A DNA stretch of 64,000 bases from Mactromeris polynyma (Eukaryota; Mollusca; Bivalvia; Venerida; Mactridae), in assembly GCA_032209605.1 (NCBI GenBank), contig JASFXZ010000027.1, positions 9,133,372 to 9,197,371 on the forward strand. Direction: 5' to 3'. This document shows, in pieces, positions 11,601 through 22,700 of the stretch. Numbering within the stretch: position 1 is the stretch's first letter; each line of letters starts with the position of its first letter. The notes under the pieces were generated by a model. That model saw only the letters and a list, made by a program, of their open reading frames with translations. It had not been told where the DNA came from and did not search any database. Made by a program: the position numbers and the translations under genes.

Positions 11601-14600
11601 TATACGTCTGGATAGAAAATACCAGTTTCGGACACTCGTATTTGTGGTTTTGGGAAACGTGTAAGCCTGAAGTGACAGTGCAGTGTTGTGGAGAACATTT
11701 GTGTGAGGACAATTACCACCGTTTTTCTAATATTTATGACTTACTGTTTCTGTCATATTTTGTCTAAAAATAAGACTTTGTACCTTGCAATATTCATTAT
11801 ACATACATTTAGTGCTCATGCACTGATATTTTAAAATGCTTTTTCTATTCGTAAGTCAAAGTGATTCGTTAATGCGCGTCTCATGTACACTATTATTGTA
11901 TGTATGCCTTGTGTCTTAATTTATTGTTGTTTTTACAGTGAAAACCGAAGATATGTACAGTTATCAAATCCCAATGCGACAATAACGGCACTAGACGATA
12001 TTCTTATTAAGAAATGGGGTAATTTGTCAGAGAGAGAAAAGATACGATATTTCCAACGAGCAAGAGATGCTCTCAAGGAGGAAAATAGACATTCAAAGCG
12101 TCGAAATGATGGTTTGTATAAATTAATCAACAATATTCAGTCACATTAATAAGATACACTTCAGACGACATCCGAATTAGTTTAAACATATTTCATTTAC
12201 ATACTATGAACAACAAAATTATGCAATACAATATACAACATTTTACATGAAACGAGTTTGTTCAGTAGTTAGGGTAAAAAGGATGAGACTTAAAGCCAAT
12301 GACTTATATAGGTCTTCTCCCTAACATTATACATGTCCAACAGGTGCGTGATTGGTTTGAGTGAGTATAATGTTTACAGATTAATACGAACTCTATCCGA
12401 ATTGATATCACACGAAATTTAATAAGTCCATATTTTCTTTTCCCTATGGGCATGTTTTGTGACCAACAACGGCAACAGTTTTGCCCTGGGGTCAGATTGC
12501 AATGTACAATGAATACTTGATGAGATAATTGTGTCAAAATAAACTATGAAGTCTCTGCTATAAACTATTAAGATTTCTGGTGAGAATTCTAGCGAGATAA
12601 AACAAGGACTTTAAACGTTAAAAATAAAATCATACTGCTGTATTACATTGTATTACAATCGTTTGAAATCAGAAAAACAAGGCGATGATGATAAAACGAC
12701 GACACCCACCGGACACGGGATAGAAAGTTTTCAAGCAATGTCTCCGTCCTCACAAATGACGGAAATCAAGAAATGGTTGAATTTATACCACGGGATTTCA
12801 CCAGAACATTGTGCTTTGGTTATCAGCTCGTTCAAATGTAAGTGAAGTTATTCGCCACGATGTTAGATCTTTGTGTATGTCATTTTGAACATCAGATCCC
12901 TCGCATGTAAATCCTAAAGAAGTTTCTGGCTTTGCCTTTGGGCAAACACTTTTGATAGAACGCTGCTGTCCCGGCTATCGATAATAAAGATTGCACGACA
13001 CTACCAAACGAGCACCATATTTCTATCATCGAAAATAGATCTCGTAATAAGCCAACGTTTCGTCAATGATTCCGGATCGGTACAAAGGACATAGCTGAAG
13101 GTAACACCTACGTATCGTAGTTAAAGGTCGTAAGTCCGTGTGACAAGTTGTCACTAAAGTCGTTACTGGTACAATCGGTGAATCTAGAAACACGTTGTTT
13201 AAGTGACTGGTCCGCCGTACAATACTTGCACATATACATGTCTGTATACGGTAAAAATACTGTTCTGTGTCATATACAGTCAGACCTCGTTTATTCGACA
13301 ACCTTCTATCCGAATACTCGGTACATTCTGAACTAAATCGACGTATCTTATGTATGTCGAATTGAAATGGGCTGTTCGAAACCATGTATTATTTGAGGTC
13401 CGACCGTAGTAGTAATCGCTTAATGCGATTTTGGCATTCTCACGGAATATTATTGCATGAAATAATTACTTGTTACATTCTCATGTATATATTTGCCTTC
13501 TTACCGACAGCTTGTCTTAGTGAAGAAAATCTCGAACGTGATGCAAGACTTCAAGAAAAGAGCAAACAAAAATCAAAGTGTAAGAAAACCAAACGACAAA
13601 AGAAAGCAGACGGACAGCCGGAAGTTATGGATAGCTGTTCCAGATACCGGAAGTTGTTGTATGGTAAAATACTGGAGAGTAGGGAAACATTTGGTGGTAA
13701 GTATTCGATCATGAACAGTCAGCGCAAGGCAAATATATTTTTCATTTATTCTCCGGAGCCCATTTTTCAAAAGTTAAATTCTTTTTTCGAAAACAAACTT
13801 ATACATGTACAGTAAAACCTTTTTAATAAGACCACAATTGAGGCCCTTGAAAACTGGTCTTCTTTTTGAGGTGGTCTTAATATTGAGGTTGAATAAAGAG
13901 CAAAACAGTGAAAATGGACTTAAAAATGTGTTTATTTTTATTTTTGAGGTGGTCTTGTTATTGAGGTGGTCTTTATGTGAGGTTTAACTGTATCTCATTA
14001 CTAATTTAATTGCTCTAGCTGTCGTTTACAGCTACATAATTATGTGAAGTACAGTTCCTATATTAATCAATTCTAGCTACGCCATTTTAGATAGATTGTA
14101 CTTGCAAAGAATAACTGAGAGGCACATCGGTTGAGGGGTAGATTACCCGACTCATGGTCCGAACTTCGTGGGTTCGAATAGCACTGAGTAACAAACCTCA
14201 CAGTCCTTGAAATTGGCTCGAGTACTGCTAAGTAACCCAGGACGCAGTCATCAACAGTGATGAATGGAAGCTGTAATCATTGTTTAACTATCGATGTAAA
14301 ATTAATACGAAAATAGAAAACTCAATGACTGTGTGTGGCTTTTATTACTGACCAAATATATTGCAGATTTACTTGGTGAACTAAAGAAGGCGAATAGTCA
14401 GCGGGTATTGGATAGCTTCAGTGTCTTGGTTAAACGACTTGTAGCTGGGGAAGTCGTGCATTTTGCTGGAGACATAAGGTCGGACAAACTAACGGAAGCA
14501 CTGTACGATTTGAGGGCATTAGAGAGAGAAAATAAAGTATCAATAACCGGGGATATTCAAAATGACGAGGATTTTGACGAGATATTAAAAAGGTATTGTT

Positions 14601-16346
14601 ATTCAGTATTACATATCGTATTTGTTTCGTGAGCACAGCCGTTGACGTATGACTTAATTAATATACTGAATAGGAACACAATCCCTATATCAACAACAGC
14701 TTTTAAATATCGAGTTTTGAAAGGACAATTTGTGTTAGACATGTGGGGATGTTATTTTGTTTATTTTAAGTGTCGCAGATTTGTAAATACATGTATTATA
14801 TTGCGGCGCGCATTTATGTGAATGATTTTCCTCCCGTTCATTTGATTTGAATCATAGTTTGAAGATATTTAATTTTATACAATGCACTTCAGATATCCGA
14901 TTTCTGCTTAATAACAAATGCCGTTTTTTTCTTACGAGACATTCTCATTTGGCAAACGTGAACGGGATTTGTGAATATCGTTTAATATACGTACATGTGC
15001 ATCATTATTATTGCAAATATAACAAAGCAGAACTTATTCCGTGCATTCATCACGTTGTTACCTATGTATACATATAACTTTAATTTATAGTTGATTTGTT
15101 GTTCTTTAAGTTTACAGAACCATGATAGCTATGAAGAAAATTTATTGAGCAGTCTTGAACAAACGGATATCGACTTTCAGAACGTTGAACGAATCTGCAA
15201 GAAGGTATGTAGGCTGAGTTGGGTCACCTCTGTCTTAGCTTCAATTAAACCCGATATATTTACGTTATAGATAATGCATACGTTCATTTAATGTCCGTGT
15301 TTGTGCGGAAACTCGACACATCTTGATCTGAAAGTTTGCAATTTTAAACTTGAATGTTATCAATAATTGTGTGTATTTTCGTTTATTTATCGTCGCCAGC
15401 GGTTTCTCATATGGGCGACACCTCCGGAAGAATTGAGTCATTTGATATTTTTGGAGGATAGTGCATAATACAGAAGATGTCCCTGTTCCAGAAGTACCCC
15501 TGGCACTTGTACGTGCCCGATGTATAAAAAAGCATCGTACACGGATCTCGTTTTTTAGGTCTGATCCGTAAGACTGTTAGTATTGTTAGTGGTGGAGTGG
15601 TGTATGCGACCCCTGGGTTATTAGTTCAGCGCTACCACTGAAACACAGATCGGCTTTTATATCAATGATAAATCGCAACCGTCTATATATAAATACGTCG
15701 TGCTAGTAACGGGGCGTAACTCTGTTAGGCTTGTGGAATATAGTACGCCTTCGCACTTTAATCTCCTACGGAGTGGTCTCCCTCTACAAAAGTAGCATTT
15801 TATGTTAAATGTTCACAATGTTTGGATTATATCTTAGGGAAACAAGACTGTATATTGTTAAAATAAACAGTAAATCCAATAGTTTAAACTGACGAAATCC
15901 CGAGTTTTTAATTTAATTCAAATAGCACGACCCATTTTCGATGATAGGCCTATTGCATTTTTCAGATTGAGGATATTCCAACACTGACCTCTAGCACAGT
16001 TACAGGACTTCTACCTGATCTATCTGTGCCGTTGTATGAGAATGAAGAAGTCAATGTGTTGGCGACCACAAAGTTTGAGTCGGACGGTAATCCTGTGACA
16101 CTTCTGACTGATTGGGTAGCAGACGACATACTTACTCGACAACCCACAATTTGCTTCCGCCGTGCTGTGTCGTTGTTATCAAATAAAGTTGTGCCCAGTC
16201 CAACACTCATTATGGCTCAATCTTTAAATGGTGCAAATTACGGATCAAATAAAACCAAAAATTGTAATGTTATGTTCACGCAGATCAAGAAAGCTCAGCA
16301 GGGTAATTCTGAAAAGTGCAGTCGACATGACCGCATTGCTACATGA
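8671..16346 (+). CDS. HMG-box nuclear protein, eight exons, family unknown
   Basis: Exons: 8671-10458, 11141-11263, 11939-12111, 12673-12837, 13511-13696, 14367-14592, 15111-15204 and 15966-16302 (reading on to a TGA at 16344-16346). Each junction has AG/GT borders, and the phases chain as 2,2,1,1,1,2,0 without a stop, giving about 1,040 residues. Exon 1 encodes a long charged, disordered region (about 600 residues) with RRSRRLSENEKR and a Lys-rich end, probably nuclear. It also has KVNF (residues 52-55 counting from 8657) after a basic run, which fits a PP1-docking RVxF motif. Exons 2-3 form an HMG-box-like domain, roughly residues 632-695, with NPNATITALDDILIKKW and LSEREKIRYFQRA matching helices 2 and 3. 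Such domains bind DNA. The part after it (about 350 residues) holds a basic stretch, KSKCKKTKRQKK, and otherwise resembles nothing I know. The acceptor of the first exon is a CAGCAG-type pair (8671 or 8674). An upstream exon must exist to supply a start unless ATG 8657 is used. The 3' end could instead use a serine-rich frame at 16463-16588, but the phase does not fit the donor at 16303. Confidence 0.75.
10554..10724 (+). mobile_element. AAGACCACC MITE
   Basis: Starts ACAGTTAACCTTCACT and ends ATTGAGGTTTTACTG, an imperfect terminal inverted repeat. The interior has paired AAGACCA and TGGTCTT words. It lies in the first recognised intron of the HMG-box gene. Confidence 0.75.
13275..13408 (+). 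mobile_element. Pogo-like MITE, second family
   Basis: Starts TACAGTCAGACCTCGTTTAT and ends GAGGTCCGACCGTA, inverted to each other, flanked by TA. The ends resemble Tigger/pogo termini (CAGT...ACCTCG...), so non-autonomous pogo-type is the likely class. A diverged relative is at 38739-38909. Located in an intron of the HMG-box gene. Confidence 0.65.
13808..13992 (+). mobile_element. AAGACCACC MITE, well preserved
   Basis: Starts TACAGTAAAACC and ends GGTTTAACTGTA. The terminal TA dinucleotides fit a TA target-site duplication as used by Tc1/mariner/pogo elements. Interior words GAGGTGGTCTTAATATTGAG are repeated in both orientations. In an intron of the HMG-box gene. Confidence 0.8.
14117..14310 (+). 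mobile_element. tRNA-derived SINE, type B
   Basis: tRNA-like head with CGGTTGAGGGGTAGA and GTGGGTTCGAATAGC, then a tail with CTCGAGTACTGC, TAACCCAGGACGCAGTCATC. This uninterrupted copy shows what the SINE at 1405 looked like before the insertion. In an intron of the HMG-box gene, just before the 14367 exon. Confidence 0.75.
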
Positions 16347-16571
16347 AACCTGATAGCCTAACTTGGAAATCTTTTTCTTACGTAATTGGATATTCGTGAG
16401 TTTCGAAAATGTATTCACAATTGTTTTTTCTTGAAAATTCTGACTTTGCATTCACACAATAGTGATTCGAGTTCTGTTTCCGATTCGGTGATCCGATTAC
16501 AAAATTCAACTAGTTCAGACAATATTAACTTCCGTGTAGCTCTAGTAGATTCTAGATTACTCGAAACAGAA

Positions 16572-16577
16572 AATAAA
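16572..16577 (+). terminator. Possible polyadenylation signal, HMG-box gene
   Basis: AATAAA about 225 bases after the TGA at 16344-16346. It also overlaps the alternative serine-rich frame that ends at 16588. Confidence 0.3.
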
Positions 16578-16916
16578 ATTGGGATTTAAATCAATCCATA
16601 GTTTTCTCTTTCTCGTAAACTTATCATCCTTTTCCTGAAAATGCCTCACTGTAAAATTGACCATTGCAACTAAAGACCTTTTGCTCAGCTTTACTCTTAA
16701 ATAGCGTTAAAGTATGAGAGAAAATGCTATAGATCTATTGTCTTGATAGCCCTACATATTGCGAGTTTTCTTAGTTTAAATTTATACCTATAATCATAAA
16801 CTATGAGCTACATATATTTATTCGCCGACAGTTTGCGATCATTTTAGCAGTTTTTACTTTATTTTCGAGTTCACGTGAAACGCCATTAAAGATTTGCGTG
16901 GCCTAAAAAATTACAT

Positions 16917-16926
16917 GGGAATTCCC
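16917..16926. promoter_or_regulatory. Palindromic NF-kB site
   Basis: GGGAATTCCC is a perfect kB palindrome, 272-281 bases before the start codon of the IkB gene. NF-kB driving its own inhibitor is a known feedback in insects and vertebrates. An E-box CACGTG lies nearby at 16872-16877. Confidence 0.65.
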
Positions 16927-17197
16927 GATGTAAAATCCAATGACCTTAACACGCAAATTTCAGCTAATGACGCATGCGCAGTATCTATTTATCATTGGAA
17001 ATTTACCCTGGGAAACGACATTGTTTAGTAAGGTGGGTTATTCTAGATTGGTGGTATTCAAATATTACGGATGCGTTAAACTTTTTCATTAACAAATACG
17101 ACATTGTACCACACACAACTTAGTCAAAATTAAGGAAAATTTGCGAAGTGTCTTGACTATAGAATATTGTTCGTGAGACCGTTGTAGTTAAAACAAG

Positions 17198-18358
17198 ATG
17201 GCGGCGAATCCAACACATTCTGATTTAGTAGACCATGATCTTGAAACTGACGACTATTTTGAATCCCACAGAGATGCAGTTGTTTCTAATAAAGTTCAAG
17301 AACATTTTAAACGAGGCAATCTTGACAAACTAAACACTGATGGCCGAACCTCGGAGCGAATTGACTCCGGGTTTGCGTCTGGGAGTCTGTCTGGAAGTTT
17401 GTCAAGTTCTCTTAGTGGAAAACACAGCCATCCAGAAGTTGATAAAACTCCGATACAGTGCTCAGATGCTGTTGAAGACGTCAGTTCTATCGAGGATAAA
17501 TTATCTGGACTGCATGTGAGTGATGAAGTTGATGAAGCTATATGTTCCATGCCAAGTTTGGGACTTGGAGCATGTAGTGATGAAACTAATTGTTCTTTGT
17601 CAAGTTTGGGAGCAAATAGCGGTGGTGAAAGCGTAGTAACTCAGGCATCAGATGAACAAGCTGACGAAATTTATGTTGATCTCGATGAACAAGATGAAGA
17701 TGGAGATACAGTGATTCATGTTGCGATTGTTAGTTTATTTTTGGAATCTTCACTTGTTCTAATAGATCTCTGTGATGAAGTTGACTGTTTGAACATTCAA
17801 AATCATCTCCGACAGTCGCCACTTCATCTCGCAGTGCTGACAGATCAGCCGGAGATTGTACGTGCTCTCGTTGCTAAAGGTGTCAACGTAATGCTGCGTG
17901 ACCAACAAGGGAACACACCACTTCATATTGCCTGCAGAATGGGAAATACCGATGCTGTCTCGGCGATAGTGAAATGTTTGACAGACCTTAATTTGCGCCA
18001 GAAATACTTTACTGTGAGAAATAATGAAGGACTTACCTGTATGCATTTGGCCGTTCAGGCAAAGGAATACATAATTCTTGGACATTTATTGGCTAAAGGT
18101 GCAGACGTTAATATCGGGGATGCTAAGAGTGGAAGAACAATGCTTCATTATGCTGTTGAAAGAAGGGATCTTGAATCTGTTACTCTGTTGCTCACTCACA
18201 AAGACATTGACATTGATTGTAGAACATTTAAAGGTGAAAGCCCTGTTGTGCTTGCTTTCTGGAGAAACTATCAGGACATTGTGAAAAAACTCCGAGCTAA
18301 TGGAGCATATTTCGATTATTCAATGGTAGAAGACTCGGATGATGAGTACGTCTCCTGA
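17198..18358 (+). CDS. IkB-type inhibitor of NF-kB (ankyrin protein)
   Basis: A 386-residue cytoplasmic inhibitor that masks Rel/NF-kB until it is degraded. The N-terminal arm carries DSGFAS at residues 56-61, the IKK phosphodegron (S57, S61) read by beta-TrCP after phosphorylation, with K44 and other lysines upstream as possible ubiquitin sites. A serine-rich and acidic linker follows. From about residue 170 come roughly six ankyrin repeats: DGDTVIHVAI, QSPLHLAVLTDQPEIVRALV, GNTPLHIACRMG, GLTCMHLAVQ, GRTMLHYAVERRD and GESPVVLAFW. The tail MVEDSDDEYVS is acidic, as in IkB-alpha. The start is the first in-frame ATG after an in-frame TAA and has a strong context (A at -3, G at +4). The coding region has no intron, although vertebrate IkB genes are split, so a retrocopy or intron loss is possible. 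The frame is intact and all motifs are present, so it is probably functional. It could be an NFKBIA- or cactus-like orthologue; the exact subtype cannot be set here. Confidence 0.95.
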   Translation: MAANPTHSDLVDHDLETDDYFESHRDAVVSNKVQEHFKRGNLDKLNTDGRTSERIDSGFASGSLSGSLSSSLSGKHSHPEVDKTPIQCSDAVEDVSSIEDKLSGLHVSDEVDEAICSMPSLGLGACSDETNCSLSSLGANSGGESVVTQASDEQADEIYVDLDEQDEDGDTVIHVAIVSLFLESSLVLIDLCDEVDCLNIQNHLRQSPLHLAVLTDQPEIVRALVAKGVNVMLRDQQGNTPLHIACRMGNTDAVSAIVKCLTDLNLRQKYFTVRNNEGLTCMHLAVQAKEYIILGHLLAKGADVNIGDAKSGRTMLHYAVERRDLESVTLLLTHKDIDIDCRTFKGESPVVLAFWRNYQDIVKKLRANGAYFDYSMVEDSDDEYVS

Positions 18359-18898
18359 ACATGAAATAGCGAAAACCATTCGTATATGGTGAGCTGAAGT
18401 TGTCCATGATTCAGTGATGGGGACGCACGTTGCATAGCCAATGATAGGTCATTATTTAGGGCTAGAGCTCCACATGTTGTACCACGGTACTGGGGAGAAG
18501 TGGAGAGACTATGATTGTGCAGAGGTACTGCATTGACAGTGTTGCAGTGAACAATGTGTAACTTGAGATTATTTCATTACCAAGAGTGATAATCAAAGGA
18601 ATAGGCCTTTTATCTGTAATTTAATCAGTTTTGGTTGTGTAATTTTTGATTGCAATGCCAGTAACAACTGAGTTATTTTTCTAAAAGTGATTTATTTGAC
18701 TTGTGTTAATCTTCTGTTTATTACTGGTTAAATAATGAATGCTTGTTTTTTGGTTGATTTTTCAATCGGTATTGATTGGTTCATAAAATAGCATAAGTCT
18801 GAAAATATTGTATTTTATTTATTCAGTCATATTGATGTATATTTAATAATTTATAATTCATTTCTTGTAAAAACTTGTTCTATAGTTCATGTTTAAAA

Positions 18899-18904
18899 AA
18901 TAAA
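18899..18904 (+). terminator. Polyadenylation signal for the IkB gene
   Basis: AATAAA about 540 bases after the IkB stop codon, in a T/A-rich 3' region. Confidence 0.5.
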
Positions 18905-19067
18905 CAAATGTAAACTAATTATATATTTAGTTATATTATGTGTATAAATTTATGAATTACTGCAACAATAGAATTTGTTTGTATTGGCCAACTTGGGGTA
19001 CAAAATTAAAAAAAAAAGGTTATTCATTGCTTTGTGCCAACTGTAAGTTAATTCACTCTTCAATACA

Positions 19068-19241
19068 CAGGGCTCTTACTAGAGGGAGAAATAGTCTCCC
19101 AAAATGATCTGACTTCTCCCTTATTTGAACTGAGGGAGAAGTCTTTCTATATAAAAATGCCTTAAACAGGGTAAAAATGCTGTGAATTCTCCCTTAAATC
19201 ACAAAACTTCTCCCTGTTCTTTAGTTCAAGTGAGAGCCCTG
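19068..19241. mobile_element. hAT-like MITE with target duplication
   Basis: Ends CAGGGCTCTTAC and GTGAGAGCCCTG form an inverted repeat. Inside, GAGGGAGAA and TTCTCCCT words are also inverted. AATACA flanks both sides (19062-19067 and 19242-19247). The CAGGGCTC start suggests the hAT class, although hAT duplications are normally 8 bp. Confidence 0.75.
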
Positions 19242-19538
19242 AATACAGTGTTTTTTCCAGAACAAATGTGTCTGTTAAAAGAAAATTAAATAAATTTGTT
19301 CCAACAATGGCTTTGATAACAAACAAGTTTTATTGGAGTTCTTGTACTCAATAACTTTGATATTTCAACATCACATGATCAAACCTATCCTATGATCTTC
19401 CTTCAATGCAAGTTGTTCTATAAATAGTCTTCCTCTTTCTGGTGGTTCATGGCCATCAAGTTAAGAACAAAGGTCTACATATCTATCTGACACACACTGG
19501 TACATTATACAATCTGGAGGAATATAATTAATATATAC

Positions 19539-19793
19539 TAAAAAACCTCGATAATAAGACCACCATTGATTCCAAAGAAAGTCGGTCTTAGTTTTGAGCT
19601 GATATTAATTCTTATAATCAAGTTAAAATAAAGAAGAAAAATTAGACACTGGTTGGTCTATCAATATACAATGAGGTGATCTTTATTCTTTTTATTGAGT
19701 TAAAATATGGAAGAAAAATTAGATACTGGTCTATCAAAATAAAATGAGGTGGACTTTATTTCAAGGTGGTCATTACATGAGGTTTTACTGTAT
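19539..19793 (+). mobile_element. AAGACCACC MITE, enlarged copy
   Basis: Left part AAAAACCTCGATAATAAGAC, right end CATGAGGTTTTACTGTA. The interior has an internal near-duplication (GTTAAAATA..GAAGAAAAATTAGA occurs twice). Confidence 0.65.
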
Positions 19794-19799
19794 GTGATT

Positions 19800-20660
19800 G
19801 ATTATTAAAGTTTCATGAATAAACCAGATGAAAATACAAGCAACACATCTACAGGAGGCTGTGAAAAAGTATTTGGTCTTATATATTTGATATTTACAGA
19901 TACACAGGTAAAGCTTTGAAAACCTGACTTTGGGCAAATATAAAATGTTGAAATTGTTTGCTGGCTAATACACAATTTAATACCCGAGAGAAGATATGGA
20001 GGCTACATGTGATATCATCCACAGTTTGATTAATACAAGGTCTTGTGCATGATGTACAATGTTACATACATTTTAAAGGAAAAATATATCAATTAAGTGA
20101 GTTTCGCTCAATAAATACTGCAAAAAGAGTGCGGTAGATAGTTGAGTGTACCTTTAAATGGCATACACACCATGCTGTCTGTTGAACAAATATACATACA
20201 GTGCTTTCAACATAATGTAAAAATTGTCATATTTGAGCTGCCTTAGAAAATATTACATATTTTCACCAGCACATGACTTATATAAATGTTTTCTTGCCAA
20301 GTTGCCATGTAAGTAAATTTCAATGTCAAATGAAATCTTGATACTCTAAGCCATTTTGATACTATATGTAAAGTTAGTTATTTAAAAGCAGGGAAGTTTT
20401 AAAGAATTTTAAACTCTTAATGGGGAAGTATTTAATAAATAACATTTTTCCCTGTCATAAAATTTTCTTCCTGTTTAATGTAGGGAGATACAAATATACC
20501 GCATATCTATAAAATTATGATAAATTCTTATAGGGTCTAAAATGTTAAACATTTTGGGGGAAATTGTTGATAAACCGTTAATTTTTTTCAGGAAATAAAA
20601 CATTCCAGTGGATTGTATGACAAAAGAAATAAGCATATCACATCTGTTTGTGTTTTTTTA
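19800..20660. other. Non-coding stretch
   Basis: No gene or definable repeat seen; AT-rich with frequent stops. Confidence 0.4.
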
Positions 20661-20675
20661 AATATATATAATGGA

Positions 20676-20945
20676 TGTGTTCAGAGGACACAGATGCCCC
20701 CCCCCCCCATACAGGCTTTAAGTAAAAAAGGGCCATAACTCTTCCAAAATTTGGTGGATTGTGACCAAAATCAAACTTGACCTGCATTTTATTATCATAT
20801 GCTTATGTGTCCCAATATGAATTGAATCCATCCATCCTTTCAAGAGTTATTGACCAGACACCATTATTCGTACAGACGGATGGACTGACAGACAGGGATA
20901 ACGCGTTATGCCCAGTCACTATTCTTTGAATGGCGGGGACATAAT
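20676..20945 (+). repeat. GGGCCATAACTC interspersed repeat
   Basis: Word order: GGGCCATAACTCTTC, AAATCAAACTTGACCTG, TATTATCATATGCTTATGTG, ATGAATTGAATCCATCC, GAGTTATTG, then GACGGATGGACTGACAGACA. The same order recurs at 23838-24180 and 36490-36870, and in part at 52595-53130. It is non-coding. Confidence 0.7.
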
Positions 20946-21014
20946 AAAATTGGAACACACAACCTCAAAAGCAGGAGTCGAGAATGCAAACCGGGGACTG
21001 CCATCACTTCCTTC

Positions 21015-21284
21015 TTGGGGAATACAACATTAATACTAGAAAATACTAGAAACACAAGTGTTAACTATAACAATGTCACATGGCGGAATGATACATTTAA
21101 CACTTCTAACTTGACATCATCATATGATCAACTAAGATATATGTTTGTACAGATAAATGAAGTAGATATGAGAGATTATGAAACAGTATGGAGTGGTACA
21201 TCATTACAACGCAAATCTCCCTATCTATTATCTACAGTATTGTTGTCGATATCTGATAGTGTTTGTATTCATCACAAACATTAA
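21015..21284 (+). CDS. Small open frame rich in Asn sequons, doubtful
   Basis: Frame of 89 codons whose first 34 residues hold six N-x-S/T sequons (N3, N13, N20, N25, N29, N32). There is no signal peptide, no domain and no flanking exon I could link to it. AT-rich DNA favours Asn codons, so this may be chance. Confidence 0.15.
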   Translation: MGNTTLILENTRNTSVNYNNVTWRNDTFNTSNLTSSYDQLRYMFVQINEVDMRDYETVWSGTSLQRKSPYLLSTVLLSISDSVCIHHKH

Positions 21285-21420
21285 GCTGTATTTTAAGTAA
21301 CTTGGAGTTTCCCCATAACACATGTAGTTATACTCGTTTTCAATATAATTATACACGTGACAGTAGCTACTGTAAGGCAATGTCTAGAAATGTTTACAAG
21401 ATGAGACGAGTTCTTTGGAA

Positions 21421-21605
21421 AGGGTAATTGAGAGGACCTGACTTTTGATTAGATGGTCAAACGTTTGAGCCGGTGTTGAGTGGGTTTAATCACGAGCTTC
21501 GATCTTAATCCTTGAATTTAGTACAAGTACTGATTAATAACCCAGGATAAGTCATCAAGTGTGATAAGTATATGTCGCCAGATCACGTGTGAAAATCGAT
21601 GTAAA
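21421..21605 (+). mobile_element. tRNA-derived SINE, type B, decayed
   Basis: Follows the 14117 copy in word order: tRNA-like head, GGTTTAATCACGAGCTTC, AGTACTGATTAATAACCCAG, GTCATCAAGTGTGATAAG. Confidence 0.55.
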
Positions 21606-21834
21606 CTTATATTATTTTTTGTCATTATCCATATTTTACGCCATTTACGGACTGAAGTTCTCATGATTGTATGAGCATACATAGCACTCTATACTATGGA
21701 CCGTTGTCTTACAGTTAAACAAAAACATCTTTTCAATGTCTCTTATTTGAATACTAGGTATCTTCCTTTTAGTTGCAGACATCTAGTATTAAAAATCGCA
21801 GATATCTAGTATTCGAAATGTAGATAGCTAGTGA

Positions 21835-22006
21835 TACAGTAAAACCTCACTTAAAGACCATTCAGTATTATTAAGACCACATCAAAATTAAGGACTCATT
21901 AAGTCCATTTTCACCGTTTTGCTCTTTATTCAACCTTAATATTAAAACCATCTCAATAAAAAGACCAGTTTTTAACTGGTTGTCGTATTCTCGCGGCTTT
22001 ACGGTA
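21835..22006 (+). mobile_element. AAGACCACC MITE
   Basis: Starts TACAGTAAAACCTCACTTAA, ends GGCTTTACGGTA. The middle has CATTTTCACCGTTTTGCTC, then TTATTCAACCTTAATATTAA, both found in the copies at 33115 and 47048. Confidence 0.75.
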
Positions 22007-22514
22007 TATATCAATGTCACCTACCGAAACAGGTCGGTACTCTATACCTAATCAGTAAAAGTATTTCGTGTTTTTTTTCAAAATCACTTAATTGTTTTGT
22101 ACTTTATTGTCAATGGGAGTAATCGTTTTTTAATGCCTGCTTACAACACAATTATATGCAAGTAAATGTTGTACACCAATGTTTAAAGTACACATAAAGT
22201 ACGTGCATGCGTACATGCATACATATTCACGTCCATTCTTTACCAGGATGTGGTCCGCATTATTTGTACTTCAACCATTTTCCACGAAATATGATATAAT
22301 CAATGACCGGACATTTAATTTATATAACCATACCGGAACGAAGATCTGATGGTGGTTTATGTTGGGAATTTTGCATTTAGCAACAATTATGAATATTTTT
22401 TATCGCATTTAAAATAATTTCCTTTCTCAGTGACAACCTCCTTTCGTTACATCACGATAAAAGTGCACAGTTCTGCCTCAGTGATCACATCTGATTATGT
22501 CCTTATATGTGTAT

Positions 22515-22700
22515 ACGCTGTCGCTCGTTGCCTAGTGGCTAATGTATCCACCTTGGGAGCGGGAAGTCCAAGGTTCGACTCCAGACTCTGATGGCTAGTT
22601 GGTGATCGAACCACCATGCATCTAGTTGATCAATGGTCAGCGACTGGCTACCTGCTTTGTGCCTAAAAGAATTGGACGTGAATGTGCACCGCTAGAAGAC
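22515..22700 (+). mobile_element. tRNA-derived SINE, type C
   Basis: Head GTTGCCTAGTGGCTAATGTA (A-box-like) and GTCCAAGGTTCGACTCCAG (B-box) resemble a tRNA. A non-tRNA tail follows, ending near ATTGGACGTGAATGTGCACC. Cloverleaf pairing is imperfect. Confidence 0.55.

Noticed and set aside
14120..14185. tRNA gene on the plus strand
   Set aside because: The tRNA-like head is joined to a tail repeated at 1405 and 21421, so it is a SINE.
16997..17015. Second kB site (GGAAATTTACCC)
   Set aside because: Half-site spacing is off by one base from the kB consensus.
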